From assembly GCA_035291645.1 (NCBI GenBank), contig DATDRQ010000336.1:1-6765 (forward strand): 6,765 nucleotides of DNA. Reading direction: 5' to 3'. The notes under the pieces are model-generated. The model did no database searches and was not told the DNA's origin. It saw nothing but the letters and a program-made list of their open reading frames with translations. The translations under genes were made by a program, and so were the position numbers. This stretch comes from DATDRQ01 sp035291645 (lineage in GTDB: Bacteria > Chloroflexota > Anaerolineae > Anaerolineales > UBA4823). Of this stretch, positions 1-6,512 are shown in pieces (within the stretch, counting starts at the first letter, position 1; each line of letters begins with the position of its first letter).

Positions 1-468
1 CACTATCACGCCCCACAGGAGAAAAAGATCTTCAGCCATATTGGATTATCCTTTGCCCTGGTTTCGGCGGCGGTGCTGATCATTGACTATTTCGTTCAGG
101 TATCTGTGATACCACCTAGCCTTGCAAACGGGGAAACCGACGGAATTGCGCTAATAACCCAGTTTAATCCGCATGGAATCTTTATTGCCCTTGAAGAAAT
201 CGGCTATCTTTTTATGAGTGCTGCCTTCCTCTTCTTAGCTCCGGTTTTTTCGGGACCGAACAGGATAGATAGAGCTATTCGATGGATATTCATCCTCAGT
301 TTTATTCTGACAATAATCTCTTTGGTGATATCTTCTATTTATTATGGAATTAACCGAGAATATCTATTTGAAATCGTGGCAATCTCGATTAACTGGACTG
401 CTCTGATAATATCTGGAATATTATTAAGCGTTGTCTTCAAACGGGTAATGAGAAAGTCACAGAGATAA
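1..468 (+). CDS. C-terminal part of an unrecognised multi-pass membrane protein (5' end outside window)
   Basis: The reading frame is open from base 1 to the TAA at 466-468, so 155 residues of a protein that began upstream are visible. The ATG at 73 is inside a hydrophobic helix and is unlikely to be the real start. Four hydrophobic stretches are seen, at visible residues about 14-37, 60-83, 94-117 and 122-146, separated by short polar loops. The segment NPHGIFIALEEIGYLFMSAAF carries an acidic EE pair within or at the edge of the second helix. The C-terminus ends in a basic tail (KRVMRKSQR), which by the positive-inside rule suggests a cytoplasmic end. The gene is visibly AT-richer than its neighbours, with many isoleucine and phenylalanine codons. 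No family was recognised and no enzymatic motif is visible. It is an inner-membrane protein of unknown role. Confidence 0.75.
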   Translation, partial: HYHAPQEKKIFSHIGLSFALVSAAVLIIDYFVQVSVIPPSLANGETDGIALITQFNPHGIFIALEEIGYLFMSAAFLFLAPVFSGPNRIDRAIRWIFILSFILTIISLVISSIYYGINREYLFEIVAISINWTALIISGILLSVVFKRVMRKSQR

Positions 469-533
469 CTTGACGATCCGCAATATGGCAACCTACCAGG
501 CGAAACCTGAGAAGATCGAGTGAGGAAAAGCGA

Positions 534-1205
534 ATGGATACTGAGCAAACATTTCTGGAAGCAGTCAAGGCAGGCGATCGAGATAAGGTTGCGGAACTGC
601 TGGCCCAGGACGCCTCCCTGGCGAACTCGAGAGTTGAAAACGGCCTCTCGGCTATCCTGCTGGCAGCTTACTATGGACACAACGAGCTTGCCCAGGAGAT
701 CGCTGCCCAAGCAAGCCGCACGAACATCTTCGAGGCGGCCGCGGTGGGCGATCTCCTGCGCGTGGCCGAGCTGGTCGAAGCGGACCCCGACCAGGCCAAT
801 GCCTTCGCCCTGGACGGCTTCCAGCCTCTCGGCCTGGCCTCCTTCTTCGGCCACCTGCCGGTGGTCGAGTACCTGCTGATCAAAGGGGCCGAGGTCAACT
901 CGGCTTCCAATAACGAACAGAAGGTGCTGCCGCTGCACTCGGCGGTCGCCAGCCAGAACCTGCCGATCGCCAGGGCGCTCCTGGAGCAAGGCGCAGGGGT
1001 CAACGCCCGCCAGCAGGGGGATTTCACGCCCTTACACGGCGCGGCCCAGAACGGCCAGGTGGAGATGGTCGAATTACTCCTGGATTATGGGGCGGAGGTT
1101 GAAGCCCTCAGCGAGGCCGGGAATAGCGCCTTAGATATGGCAGTCGGAGCCGGTCATGAGGAGGCGGCTAAAATGCTCCGCAGGGCTCAGAAGCGATCCG
1201 CCTGA
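534..1205 (+). CDS. Ankyrin-repeat protein, seven repeats
   Basis: The product is 223 residues of almost pure ankyrin repeats, a helix-turn-helix scaffold that binds other proteins. No catalytic domain, signal peptide or membrane segment is seen, so it is probably cytoplasmic, and its partner cannot be deduced. Repeats begin near residues 4, 36, 62, 94, 128, 161 and 195. Repeats 5 and 6 are the most canonical (LPLHSAVASQNLPIARALLEQGAGVNAR and then TPLHGAAQNGQVEMVELLLDYGA, which share the TPLH-type turn). Residues 7-57 resemble 65-115 at a 58-residue offset (FLEAVKAGD against IFEAAAVGD, YYGH against FFGH), which points to an internal two-repeat duplication. The start at ATG 534 is supported by a GAGGA Shine-Dalgarno at 522-526 with 7 bases of spacing. 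Its last 19 bases overlap the 3' end of mutS on the opposite strand. A TTGACG at 470-475 could be a -35 box, but no convincing -10 follows. Confidence 0.9.
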   Translation: MDTEQTFLEAVKAGDRDKVAELLAQDASLANSRVENGLSAILLAAYYGHNELAQEIAAQASRTNIFEAAAVGDLLRVAELVEADPDQANAFALDGFQPLGLASFFGHLPVVEYLLIKGAEVNSASNNEQKVLPLHSAVASQNLPIARALLEQGAGVNARQQGDFTPLHGAAQNGQVEMVELLLDYGAEVEALSEAGNSALDMAVGAGHEEAAKMLRRAQKRSA

Positions 1206-3796
1206 TCGTCTGCTTTTTTCTCTTCCCCCTTCACGTACTTCATCTTCCACTCGTACAATCGATTGAGCGCCTCGATCGGGGAGAGCGCGTTCATATCGAG
1301 GGATTGCAGCTCTTCTACCAGCGGGTTGGTCTCCAGGAAGAGTGACAGCTGCTGGGCGACCTGCGGGTCGAGGCGGACGGCTTTGGCAGCCGTCGCCTCC
1401 AGCTCTTTCAAGATTTCTCCGGCGCGTTGGATCACAGGCCGGGGCAGTCCGGCTAATTGTGCGACATGGATACCATAGGACCGGTCGGCTCCGCCCGGCA
1501 CGATCTTATGCAAGAAGACCACTTTTCCCTCCGCTTCGCTGACCGCCACGTTGTAGTTACGCACCCCGGGAAGCATATCCGCCAGCTGGGTGAGTTCGTG
1601 ATAATGGGTGGCAAACAGCGTCTTGGCGCGCAGGTCGGGATGGTTGTGGATATACTCGACCACCGCCCAGGCGATCGAGACCCCATCGTAAGTGCTGGTG
1701 CCGCGCCCGATCTCATCCAGGATCAGCAGGCTGCGCCGGGTGGCGTGATGCAGGATGTTCGCCATCTCGACCATCTCCACCATGAAGGTCGACTGCCCGG
1801 CATAGATCTCGTCCTGCGCCCCAATACGGGTGAAAATGCGGTCGACCAGGCCGATGCGCGCCGAGTCCGCCGGGACGAAGCTGCCGATCTGCGCCATCAA
1901 GACGATCAAGGCCGCCTGGCGTAAGAAGGTTGACTTGCCTGACATGTTCGGGCCGGTGATGATGCGTACACGTTCGCCCGCTTCGTACACCGCATCGTTG
2001 GGCACAAAGCGTTCACCGCTCAGTAGTTGTTCCACTACCGGGTGCCGCCCGGCCTCGATCGCCAGAACGTCCTCTTCACCCACTTCCGGACGCACGTACC
2101 CCCCATTTACCGCGGCTTCTGCCAGCCCAGCCAAAACGTCCAGGTGAGCGAGCGCTAGCGCCGTCGAGAGCAGGCGCTTCGCCGAGCCCCCCAGCAGCTC
2201 GCAAACCTCTCGGAACAGGCGCTGCTCGATCTCGTGGATGCGCTCCTCTGCGTTCAGCACCAGGGTCTCGTACTCTTTCAACTCTGGCGTGATGTAGCGT
2301 TCGGCGTTCACCAGAGTTTGCTTGCGGATGTACTCCGCCGGCACCATGTCGGCATTGGCCCGGGTGGCCTCCAGGTAATAGCCGAAGACCTTGTTGTAGC
2401 CCACCCGCAGGGTTTTGATCCCGGTGCGCTTCCGCTCGACCGCCTCCAGTGCGGCGATCCATTCACGCGCGTGCCGGGAACGCTCGATGACCCCATCCAG
2501 CTCGGCAGAAAAGCCCGGTTGGATCACGCCAATGCTGCTTATCAAAGCTGGCGGTTCGTCGGTCAGAGCCGACTGGAGCAAGTTTAATTCCTCTCGACAA
2601 TCATGGAAACTACGCAGGATGGGCTCGAGCGGTCCCGCTCCATCAGGCAGGTGCTGGCGCAGCGCGGGCAGGCGCTCCAGCGTGTTGCGCATGGCGACCA
2701 GGTCGCGCGGCTGGGCGGAACCGGAGACGACCCGCTGGGTGATTCGCTCCAGGTCGCCGAGCGGCTTCAGTGCGGCGCGCACCTCGGCCCGCTCCATGCC
2801 GTGCTCGACGAAGTAACCGACCCCATCCAGGCGCATGCGAATCCGGTTCACATCCAACAGGGGCTTATTCAACCATTGGGCGATCAACCGGTGACCCATC
2901 GCCGTGACCGTGTGGTCCAGCACCCCGAGCAGGGCGCCCCGTTTCCCCGCCCCTCTCAACGTCTCGGTCAGCTCCAGATTGCGCCGGGTGGCGGCATCCA
3001 GGGTCATGAATTCGCTCATGTGATAGCAGGACAGGCGAGTGAGCAGCCTCAGCGCGGCCGGCTGCGTCTCCCCCAGGTATTGCAAGATGCCGCCTGCCGC
3101 CCGGATTGCCAGCGGCAGGCCGCGCAGACCGAAGCCATCCAGCGAGGCGGCTTCGAAGTGGCGCAGCAGGGCCTGCTCACAGCGCCCAGGTTCGAAGCGC
3201 CAGGCGGGCCAGGCGGTGGCGTGCCCCGTGAGGCCATCGCCCAGGGTCGCCGTATCGGGGTGCAGCACCTCTACCGGGTGCAGCCGGATCAGCTCTGCCC
3301 GCAGCGCCGTCGCTACATCCCCGTCCTCCAGTTCGGTGGCGGCAAACTCCCCGGTGGTGATGTCTACGTACGCCACACCGGCGTGTCCGTCCTGCTGGAC
3401 GACACAGGCCAGGTAATTGTTGGCGTCGCCGGGCAGCAGGCCGGGTTCGATCACCGTGCCCGGGGTAACCACCCGCGTTACCTGGCGCGGCACCAGGCCC
3501 TTCACCGGCTGGTCGCCCACCTGCTCGCAGATCGCTACGTGGTAGCCTTTTTCGATCAGGCGCGCCAGGTAGTTCTCCACCGCATGGTAGGGAATGCCGG
3601 CCATCGGCACGCGCACCCCCTTGGCGACGTTGCGCGAGGTCAGCACGATATCGAGTTCCCGAGCGGCAATCTCGGCGTCCTGGTCGAAGGTTTCGTAAAA
3701 ATCCCCCAGGCGAAAGAACAGGATCGCGTCCGGATACTCGCGCTTGATTTGCAGGTATTGTTTTCGAATAGGAGTTTCGTCTTCTTTTTGGATCAT
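1187..3796 (-). CDS. mutS: DNA mismatch repair protein MutS
   Basis: The product is 869 residues, the usual length for bacterial MutS1, which recognises mispaired and unpaired bases as a dimer and recruits MutL. The N-terminal mismatch-recognition domain contains GDFYETF at 31-37, including the Phe-x-Glu pair (F33, E35) that contacts the mismatch, then PMAGIPYHAVENYL at 64-77. Connector, lever and clamp domains occupy about 120-560. The ATPase domain has Walker A GPNMSGKST (615-623, K621), the GQSTFMVEM segment (667-675), Walker B LILDEIGRGTS (691-701, D694/E695) and the switch histidine in FATHYHE (728-734). The dimerisation region GGADRSYGIHVAQLAGLP is at 768-785. QLSLF at 816-820 matches the beta-clamp binding motif known in MutS proteins. 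The ATG at 3796 gives the expected N-terminus. No Shine-Dalgarno precedes it, but a promoter does. No mutL is in the window. The short charged tail KGEEKKADDQADRF overlaps the ankyrin gene. Confidence 0.98.
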   Translation of the reverse strand: MIQKEDETPIRKQYLQIKREYPDAILFFRLGDFYETFDQDAEIAARELDIVLTSRNVAKGVRVPMAGIPYHAVENYLARLIEKGYHVAICEQVGDQPVKGLVPRQVTRVVTPGTVIEPGLLPGDANNYLACVVQQDGHAGVAYVDITTGEFAATELEDGDVATALRAELIRLHPVEVLHPDTATLGDGLTGHATAWPAWRFEPGRCEQALLRHFEAASLDGFGLRGLPLAIRAAGGILQYLGETQPAALRLLTRLSCYHMSEFMTLDAATRRNLELTETLRGAGKRGALLGVLDHTVTAMGHRLIAQWLNKPLLDVNRIRMRLDGVGYFVEHGMERAEVRAALKPLGDLERITQRVVSGSAQPRDLVAMRNTLERLPALRQHLPDGAGPLEPILRSFHDCREELNLLQSALTDEPPALISSIGVIQPGFSAELDGVIERSRHAREWIAALEAVERKRTGIKTLRVGYNKVFGYYLEATRANADMVPAEYIRKQTLVNAERYITPELKEYETLVLNAEERIHEIEQRLFREVCELLGGSAKRLLSTALALAHLDVLAGLAEAAVNGGYVRPEVGEEDVLAIEAGRHPVVEQLLSGERFVPNDAVYEAGERVRIITGPNMSGKSTFLRQAALIVLMAQIGSFVPADSARIGLVDRIFTRIGAQDEIYAGQSTFMVEMVEMANILHHATRRSLLILDEIGRGTSTYDGVSIAWAVVEYIHNHPDLRAKTLFATHYHELTQLADMLPGVRNYNVAVSEAEGKVVFLHKIVPGGADRSYGIHVAQLAGLPRPVIQRAGEILKELEATAAKAVRLDPQVAQQLSLFLETNPLVEELQSLDMNALSPIEALNRLYEWKMKYVKGEEKKADDQADRF

Positions 3797-3804
3797 ATGT
3801 TCGT

Positions 3805-3833
3805 ATTTTAAGGCGTGGACGGTAATTGATCAA
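3805..3833 (-). promoter_or_regulatory. Sigma70-like promoter of mutS, probably leaderless
   Basis: On the minus strand TTGATC (3833-3828) is followed by 17 bases and then TAAAAT (3810-3805). These match the TTGACA and TATAAT consensus at 4 and 5 of 6 positions. Only 8 bases separate TAAAAT from the A of the mutS ATG at 3796, so transcription should begin at or within about three bases of the start codon. The sequence upstream of the ATG has no purine-rich Shine-Dalgarno, which fits a leaderless transcript. This is read from the sequence alone. Confidence 0.6.
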
Positions 3834-3866
3834 GAGAAGAGACCCGGCAGGTTAAGGATTATCCGA

Positions 3867-3895
3867 TTGCGTTTTTACATCCTTGGGGCTATAAT
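3867..3895 (+). promoter_or_regulatory. Sigma70-like promoter of the ABC ATPase gene
   Basis: A perfect TATAAT -10 box lies at 3890-3895. At 17 bases upstream is TTGCGT (3867-3872), a weak -35 that keeps the TTG core. The predicted start near 3902 leaves a leader of about 30 bases that includes the Shine-Dalgarno. It points away from the mutS promoter at 3805-3833, with 33 bases between the two -35 boxes. A TTTACA at 3874-3879 looks like a better -35 but is only 10 bases from the -10, so it was not used. Confidence 0.6.
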
Positions 3896-3916
3896 CCTGT
3901 TACCATACCCATGTAG

Positions 3917-3923
3917 AAAGGAG
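3917..3923 (+). promoter_or_regulatory. Ribosome-binding site fixing the ABC ATPase start
   Basis: AAAGGAG is a strong Shine-Dalgarno sequence, 9 bases before ATG 3933. It decides the start. The frame stays open upstream to an ATG at 3744, but that would add 63 residues that have no ABC-family character, are antisense to the mutS start and span the promoter. Confidence 0.85.
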
Positions 3924-3932
3924 TTCGCAACA

Positions 3933-5033
3933 ATGGCCAGCGTCACCTTCGATCACGTCACCAAACGTTTCGGAGAAGTAATTGCCGTCAACGATTTAAA
4001 CATCAACATCGATGACAAAGAATTTCTCGTTTTGGTCGGCCCATCTGGCTGTGGGAAATCCACAGCGCTACGCTGCCTGGCAGGCCTGGAGGATATTACG
4101 GATGGAAGCATCCTGATCGGCGACCAGATGGTGAACGACGTCCCTCCCAAGGACCGGGACATCGCCATGGTGTTCCAATCCTACGCGCTTTACCCGCACA
4201 TGTCTGTCTACGATAACATGGCGTTCGGGCTGAAGCTGCGCAAGACCCCCAAAGATGAGATCAAGCGGCGGGTCGAAGAAGCCGCCCAGATCCTGGGCAT
4301 CCAGACCCTGCTGAACCGCAAGCCCCGCCAGCTCTCCGGTGGACAGCGCCAGCGCGTGGCGGTGGGACGGGCAATCGTCCGTGAGCCGAAAGTCTTCTTG
4401 TTTGACGAACCCCTTTCCAACCTGGATGCCAAGCTGCGCGTCGAAACGCGCGCCAACATCAGCAAGCTACACCTGCAACTGCAGACCACGTTTATCTACG
4501 TGACCCACGACCAGGTAGAGGCGATGACGATGGCCGATCGCATCGCCGTGATGAGCGCTGGCATCCTCCAGCAGATCGACTCGCCGCAGAACCTTTACAA
4601 CAAACCCAACAACTTGTTCGTGGCAGGCTTCATTGGTTCGCCGGCGATGAACTTCTTTAACGGCTCTATCCGCCAGGGAGATGGTCACCTGTTCATCGAT
4701 GGAGACAGCTATGCGTTGAAGATACCGGACGATCGCCTCCAGGCCTTCGAAGCGTACATCGGCAAGCCGGTGATCTTCGGCATCCGCCCGGAGGATATCC
4801 ACAATCCCGAATACGCCGCGCCGGGGATCGTCGCCCAGCCGGTGGAGGCCCGCGTGGACGTGACCGAGCTGATGGGCAACGAAATCAACTTGTATTTGAA
4901 CACGGGCGAGCATAATTACGTCGCCCGGGTCGACCCGCGCACCAAAGTCCGCTTTGGAGACCAGATGCAGGTGGTCTTCAACATGGCCAACATGCACGTC
5001 TTCGACCGGGAAACAGAACAGGCCATCCGCTAG
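3933..5033 (+). CDS. ABC transporter ATP-binding protein, UgpC/MsmX/MalK (CUT1 sugar) family
   Basis: This 366-residue protein is the cytoplasmic ATPase that powers a carbohydrate- or glycerol-phosphate-type importer. Its motifs in order are Walker A GPSGCGKST (36-44, K42), Q-loop Q82 in MVFQSYALYPHMSVYDN, signature LSGGQ (134-138), Walker B VFLFDE (154-159, D158/E159), D-loop SNLDAKLR (162-169) and the switch histidine H192 in VTHDQVEAMTMADR. The FIGSPAMNF junction (233-241) and FGIRPEDI (282-289) mark the C-terminal OB-fold regulatory domain typical of MalK/UgpC proteins, which full length and spacing also match. No permease or solute-binding protein gene lies within the window, so it may serve several permeases, as MsmX does in Bacillus subtilis. 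That is an inference, as is the substrate. It has its own promoter and ribosome-binding site. The next gene is apgM, 132 bases downstream on the same strand. Confidence 0.95.
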   Translation: MASVTFDHVTKRFGEVIAVNDLNINIDDKEFLVLVGPSGCGKSTALRCLAGLEDITDGSILIGDQMVNDVPPKDRDIAMVFQSYALYPHMSVYDNMAFGLKLRKTPKDEIKRRVEEAAQILGIQTLLNRKPRQLSGGQRQRVAVGRAIVREPKVFLFDEPLSNLDAKLRVETRANISKLHLQLQTTFIYVTHDQVEAMTMADRIAVMSAGILQQIDSPQNLYNKPNNLFVAGFIGSPAMNFFNGSIRQGDGHLFIDGDSYALKIPDDRLQAFEAYIGKPVIFGIRPEDIHNPEYAAPGIVAQPVEARVDVTELMGNEINLYLNTGEHNYVARVDPRTKVRFGDQMQVVFNMANMHVFDRETEQAIR

Positions 5034-5091
5034 CGGTCAGCCCGATCGATTATTCAGAACCGGGGAAGTCCCCCGCAACTACCGCACTCTT

Positions 5092-5131
5092 AAGGGCGCA
5101 GAGCTGCACAACACCAGCACTCTGCGTCCTT
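5092..5131 (+). terminator. Terminator-like hairpin between the ABC ATPase gene and apgM
   Basis: AAGGGCGCAGAG (5092-5103) and CTCTGCGTCCTT (5120-5131) can pair over 12 positions with one G-U wobble. The 16-base loop can itself form a short CTG/CAG stem. The stem is strong, but only a short CCTTTC follows, so termination may be partial or the structure may have another role. It starts 58 bases after the ATPase stop and ends 34 bases before the apgM ATG. A smaller stem, CGGGG (5061-5065) with CCCCG (5071-5075), lies just upstream. Confidence 0.45.
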
Positions 5132-5152
5132 TCATGAAATGCTTTCACGAAA
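5130..5152 (+). repeat. Duplicated near-palindrome TTTCAYGAAA upstream of apgM
   Basis: TTTCATGAAA (5130-5139, a perfect palindrome) is followed by TGC and then TTTCACGAAA (5143-5152), a second copy with one change, at a 13-base step. The two copies can also pair with each other, 9 of 10 positions around a TGC loop. The second copy runs into the apgM Shine-Dalgarno. It could be a paired operator or a hairpin that hides the ribosome-binding site. Neither role is shown. Confidence 0.5.
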
Positions 5153-5157
5153 AGGAG
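5151..5157 (+). promoter_or_regulatory. Ribosome-binding site fixing the apgM start
   Basis: AAAGGAG lies 8 bases before ATG 5166. An in-frame ATG at 5139 would add nine residues (MLSRKGASQ), but it lies upstream of this Shine-Dalgarno and within the TTTCAYGAAA repeat, so 5166 is preferred. Confidence 0.85.
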
Positions 5158-5165
5158 CTTCACAG

Positions 5166-6374
5166 ATGCCATTCGACTACATCCTACCTTTATTGAAAGC
5201 TTCGAAGACGAAGATCGTGCTGATCGTGATGGACGGGCTGGGCGGGTTGCCCATCGAACCGGGCGGGCCGACCGAGTTGGAGGCTGCCCGGAAACCCAAC
5301 ATGGACCGCCTGGCAGCTGAAGGCATGCTCGGCCAGACCATCCCCATCCGCCCGGGGATCACCCCCGGCTCCGGACCGGCCCACTTAGCCCTGTTCGGCT
5401 ACGACCCGATCCAGTACGAGATCGGGCGCGGCGTGCTCGAATCGGTCGGGGTCGGCCTGCACGTGGGCCCCGGCGATGTGGCTGCGCGCGGCAACTTCGC
5501 CACCCTGGACGCCAGCGGCGACATCAGCGACCGGCGGGCCGGGCGCATTCCCACCGAGGCAGCCCTGCCCGTGGTGGAGCGCTTGAAGAGCATCAGCCTG
5601 CCCGGCGTGGAGACGGAAGTGCGCCACGTCAAGGAATACCGCTTTGCCGTCGTGCTGCGCGGTAAGGATTTGAGCCCCGAGATCGACGATACCGACCCCC
5701 AACAGACCGGCGTGCCGCCCCTGCCTGCCCAGGCGCGCGCACCCCAGGCGCAGCGCACCGCCGAACTCTTCAACCAATGGATCGCCAAGGCCTGCCAGGT
5801 CCTGGCGGACCAGCCCAAAGCCAACGGCCTGACCTTGCGCGGCTTCGCCACCGACCCCAACCTGCCCTCCTTCGAGGCCGCTTACGGCCTGCGCCCGGCC
5901 TGCATCTCGGTCTACCCCATGTATAAGGGCGTAGCTGCGCTGGTTGGCATGCAGGTGATCGACTTCATCGGCGAGAGTCCGGATGACGAGTTCGCCGCCC
6001 TGGAGCGGGTCTGGAATGACTTCGATTTCTTTTTCATCCACATCAAGAAGACCGACAGCAAAGGCGAGGACGGCGATTTCGCCGGCAAGGCCAGGATCAT
6101 CGAAGGGGTCGACGCGGCCCTGCCGCGCTTGCTGGCCTTGAAACCGGACGTGCTGATCATCACCGGGGATCATTCTACGCCCTCCCGGCTGCGCACCCAC
6201 TCCTGGCACCCGGTGCCATTCCTGTTGTGGGCGCCGGCCACCGTCCGCCCGGACGACCAGGCGCGCTTCGGCGAGCGGGCCTGCGCGCACGGCGGCCTGG
6301 GCACCTTCCCGGCGGTGGATACTATGCCCCTGGCGCTGGCCCACGCCGGGCGGTTAGAGAAGTTCGGGGCTTGA
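5166..6374 (+). CDS. apgM: 2,3-bisphosphoglycerate-independent phosphoglycerate mutase, archaeal type (ApgM)
   Basis: The 402-residue enzyme interconverts 3-phosphoglycerate and 2-phosphoglycerate in glycolysis and gluconeogenesis, using metal ions and a phosphoserine intermediate. It belongs to the alkaline phosphatase superfamily, in the archaeal-type branch distinct from the roughly 510-residue GpmI. KIVLIVMDGLGGLP (16-29) carries the first metal ligand, D23. PGSGPAHLALFGYDP (67-81) carries the probable nucleophile S69. IGRGVLESVGVGL follows, which is typical of this branch. Near the C-terminus are IHIKKTDSKGEDGDF, with further predicted ligands, and ITGDHSTPSRLRTHSWHPVPFLLW, with D335, H336 and probably H345. 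Residues were assigned by comparison with remembered family motifs. Where archaeal members usually have GSDTAHL, this one has GSGPAHL, which I believe is common in bacterial members. It may be transcribed with the ABC ATPase by readthrough, as no clear promoter of its own was seen. Confidence 0.95.
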   Translation: MPFDYILPLLKASKTKIVLIVMDGLGGLPIEPGGPTELEAARKPNMDRLAAEGMLGQTIPIRPGITPGSGPAHLALFGYDPIQYEIGRGVLESVGVGLHVGPGDVAARGNFATLDASGDISDRRAGRIPTEAALPVVERLKSISLPGVETEVRHVKEYRFAVVLRGKDLSPEIDDTDPQQTGVPPLPAQARAPQAQRTAELFNQWIAKACQVLADQPKANGLTLRGFATDPNLPSFEAAYGLRPACISVYPMYKGVAALVGMQVIDFIGESPDDEFAALERVWNDFDFFFIHIKKTDSKGEDGDFAGKARIIEGVDAALPRLLALKPDVLIITGDHSTPSRLRTHSWHPVPFLLWAPATVRPDDQARFGERACAHGGLGTFPAVDTMPLALAHAGRLEKFGA

Positions 6375-6385
6375 GAAAAGAAAAC

Positions 6386-6412
6386 CGCGAATTTCGCGAA
6401 TTGAACGAATGA
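6386..6412 (+). repeat. Degenerate 9-bp tandem repeat after apgM
   Basis: Three 9-base units follow one another: CGCGAATTT (6386-6394), CGCGAATTG (6395-6403) and AACGAATGA (6404-6412), sharing CGAAT. The array begins 11 bases after the apgM stop. The first two units can fold into a short CGCGA/TCGCG hairpin (6386-6398), but no U tract follows, so a terminator is not claimed. Confidence 0.5.
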
Positions 6413-6512
6413 TGTGTTGGTCAAGATGAGGTTGCACTCATGTCGTTGCGAGCCCCAGAAAACGGCATACTCTCCGCCGTTTTCTGGGTGCGAAGCAATC
6501 TCTCTTGATTGC
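6413..6512 (+). repeat. 100-bp direct repeat, copy 1
   Basis: This segment recurs at 6666-6765, offset by 253 bases, with three differences in 100 positions (6420 G/A, 6430 G/T, 6489 T/C). It consists of a leader beginning TGTGTTG, a palindromic element (6441-6502) and the first part of a 19-bp tandem repeat. No open frame in it has a ribosome-binding site. Confidence 0.9.
6441..6502 (+). repeat. Palindromic repeat element 1
   Basis: The element is bounded by TGTCGTTGCGAGCC (6441-6454) and GCGAAGCAATCTC (6490-6502). Its core is a perfect 13-bp inverted repeat, CCCAGAAAACGGC (6454-6466) with GCCGTTTTCTGGG (6476-6488), around a 9-base loop. The end sequences resemble a class of short dispersed intergenic repeats found in many bacterial genomes (recalled, not searched). 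It lies downstream of apgM and could act as a transcription-end hairpin. Confidence 0.75.

Noticed and set aside
470..499. Promoter for the ankyrin gene (TTGACG at 470-475)
   Set aside because: The -35 is good, but the best hexamers at 16-18 bases downstream match the -10 consensus at about half the positions only. It is too weak to call.
342..1027. Open frames overlapping the ankyrin gene (minus 342-989, plus 520-879, minus 671-1027)
   Set aside because: None has motif support or good initiation signals, and the ankyrin frame explains the region.
2076..2462. Minus-strand frame of 128 codons inside mutS
   Set aside because: It is the mutS coding strand read in another frame. The mutS frame is intact through here, so there is no frameshift.
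2603..3811. Long plus-strand open frame (402 codons) opposite mutS
   Set aside because: It lies wholly antisense to the N-terminal half of a clear mutS, is rich in Gln, Arg and Gly with no domain, and has no ribosome-binding site. It is a GC-driven shadow frame.
3744..3932. 63-residue N-terminal extension of the ABC ATPase from ATG 3744
   Set aside because: The extension overlaps the start of mutS and the promoter region, while AAAGGAG at 3917-3923 and family length point to ATG 3933.
5385..6344. Minus-strand open frame of 319 codons opposite apgM
   Set aside because: It is low-complexity (Gly, Gln, Ala, Val), has no recognisable motif, and is fully covered by the well-supported apgM.
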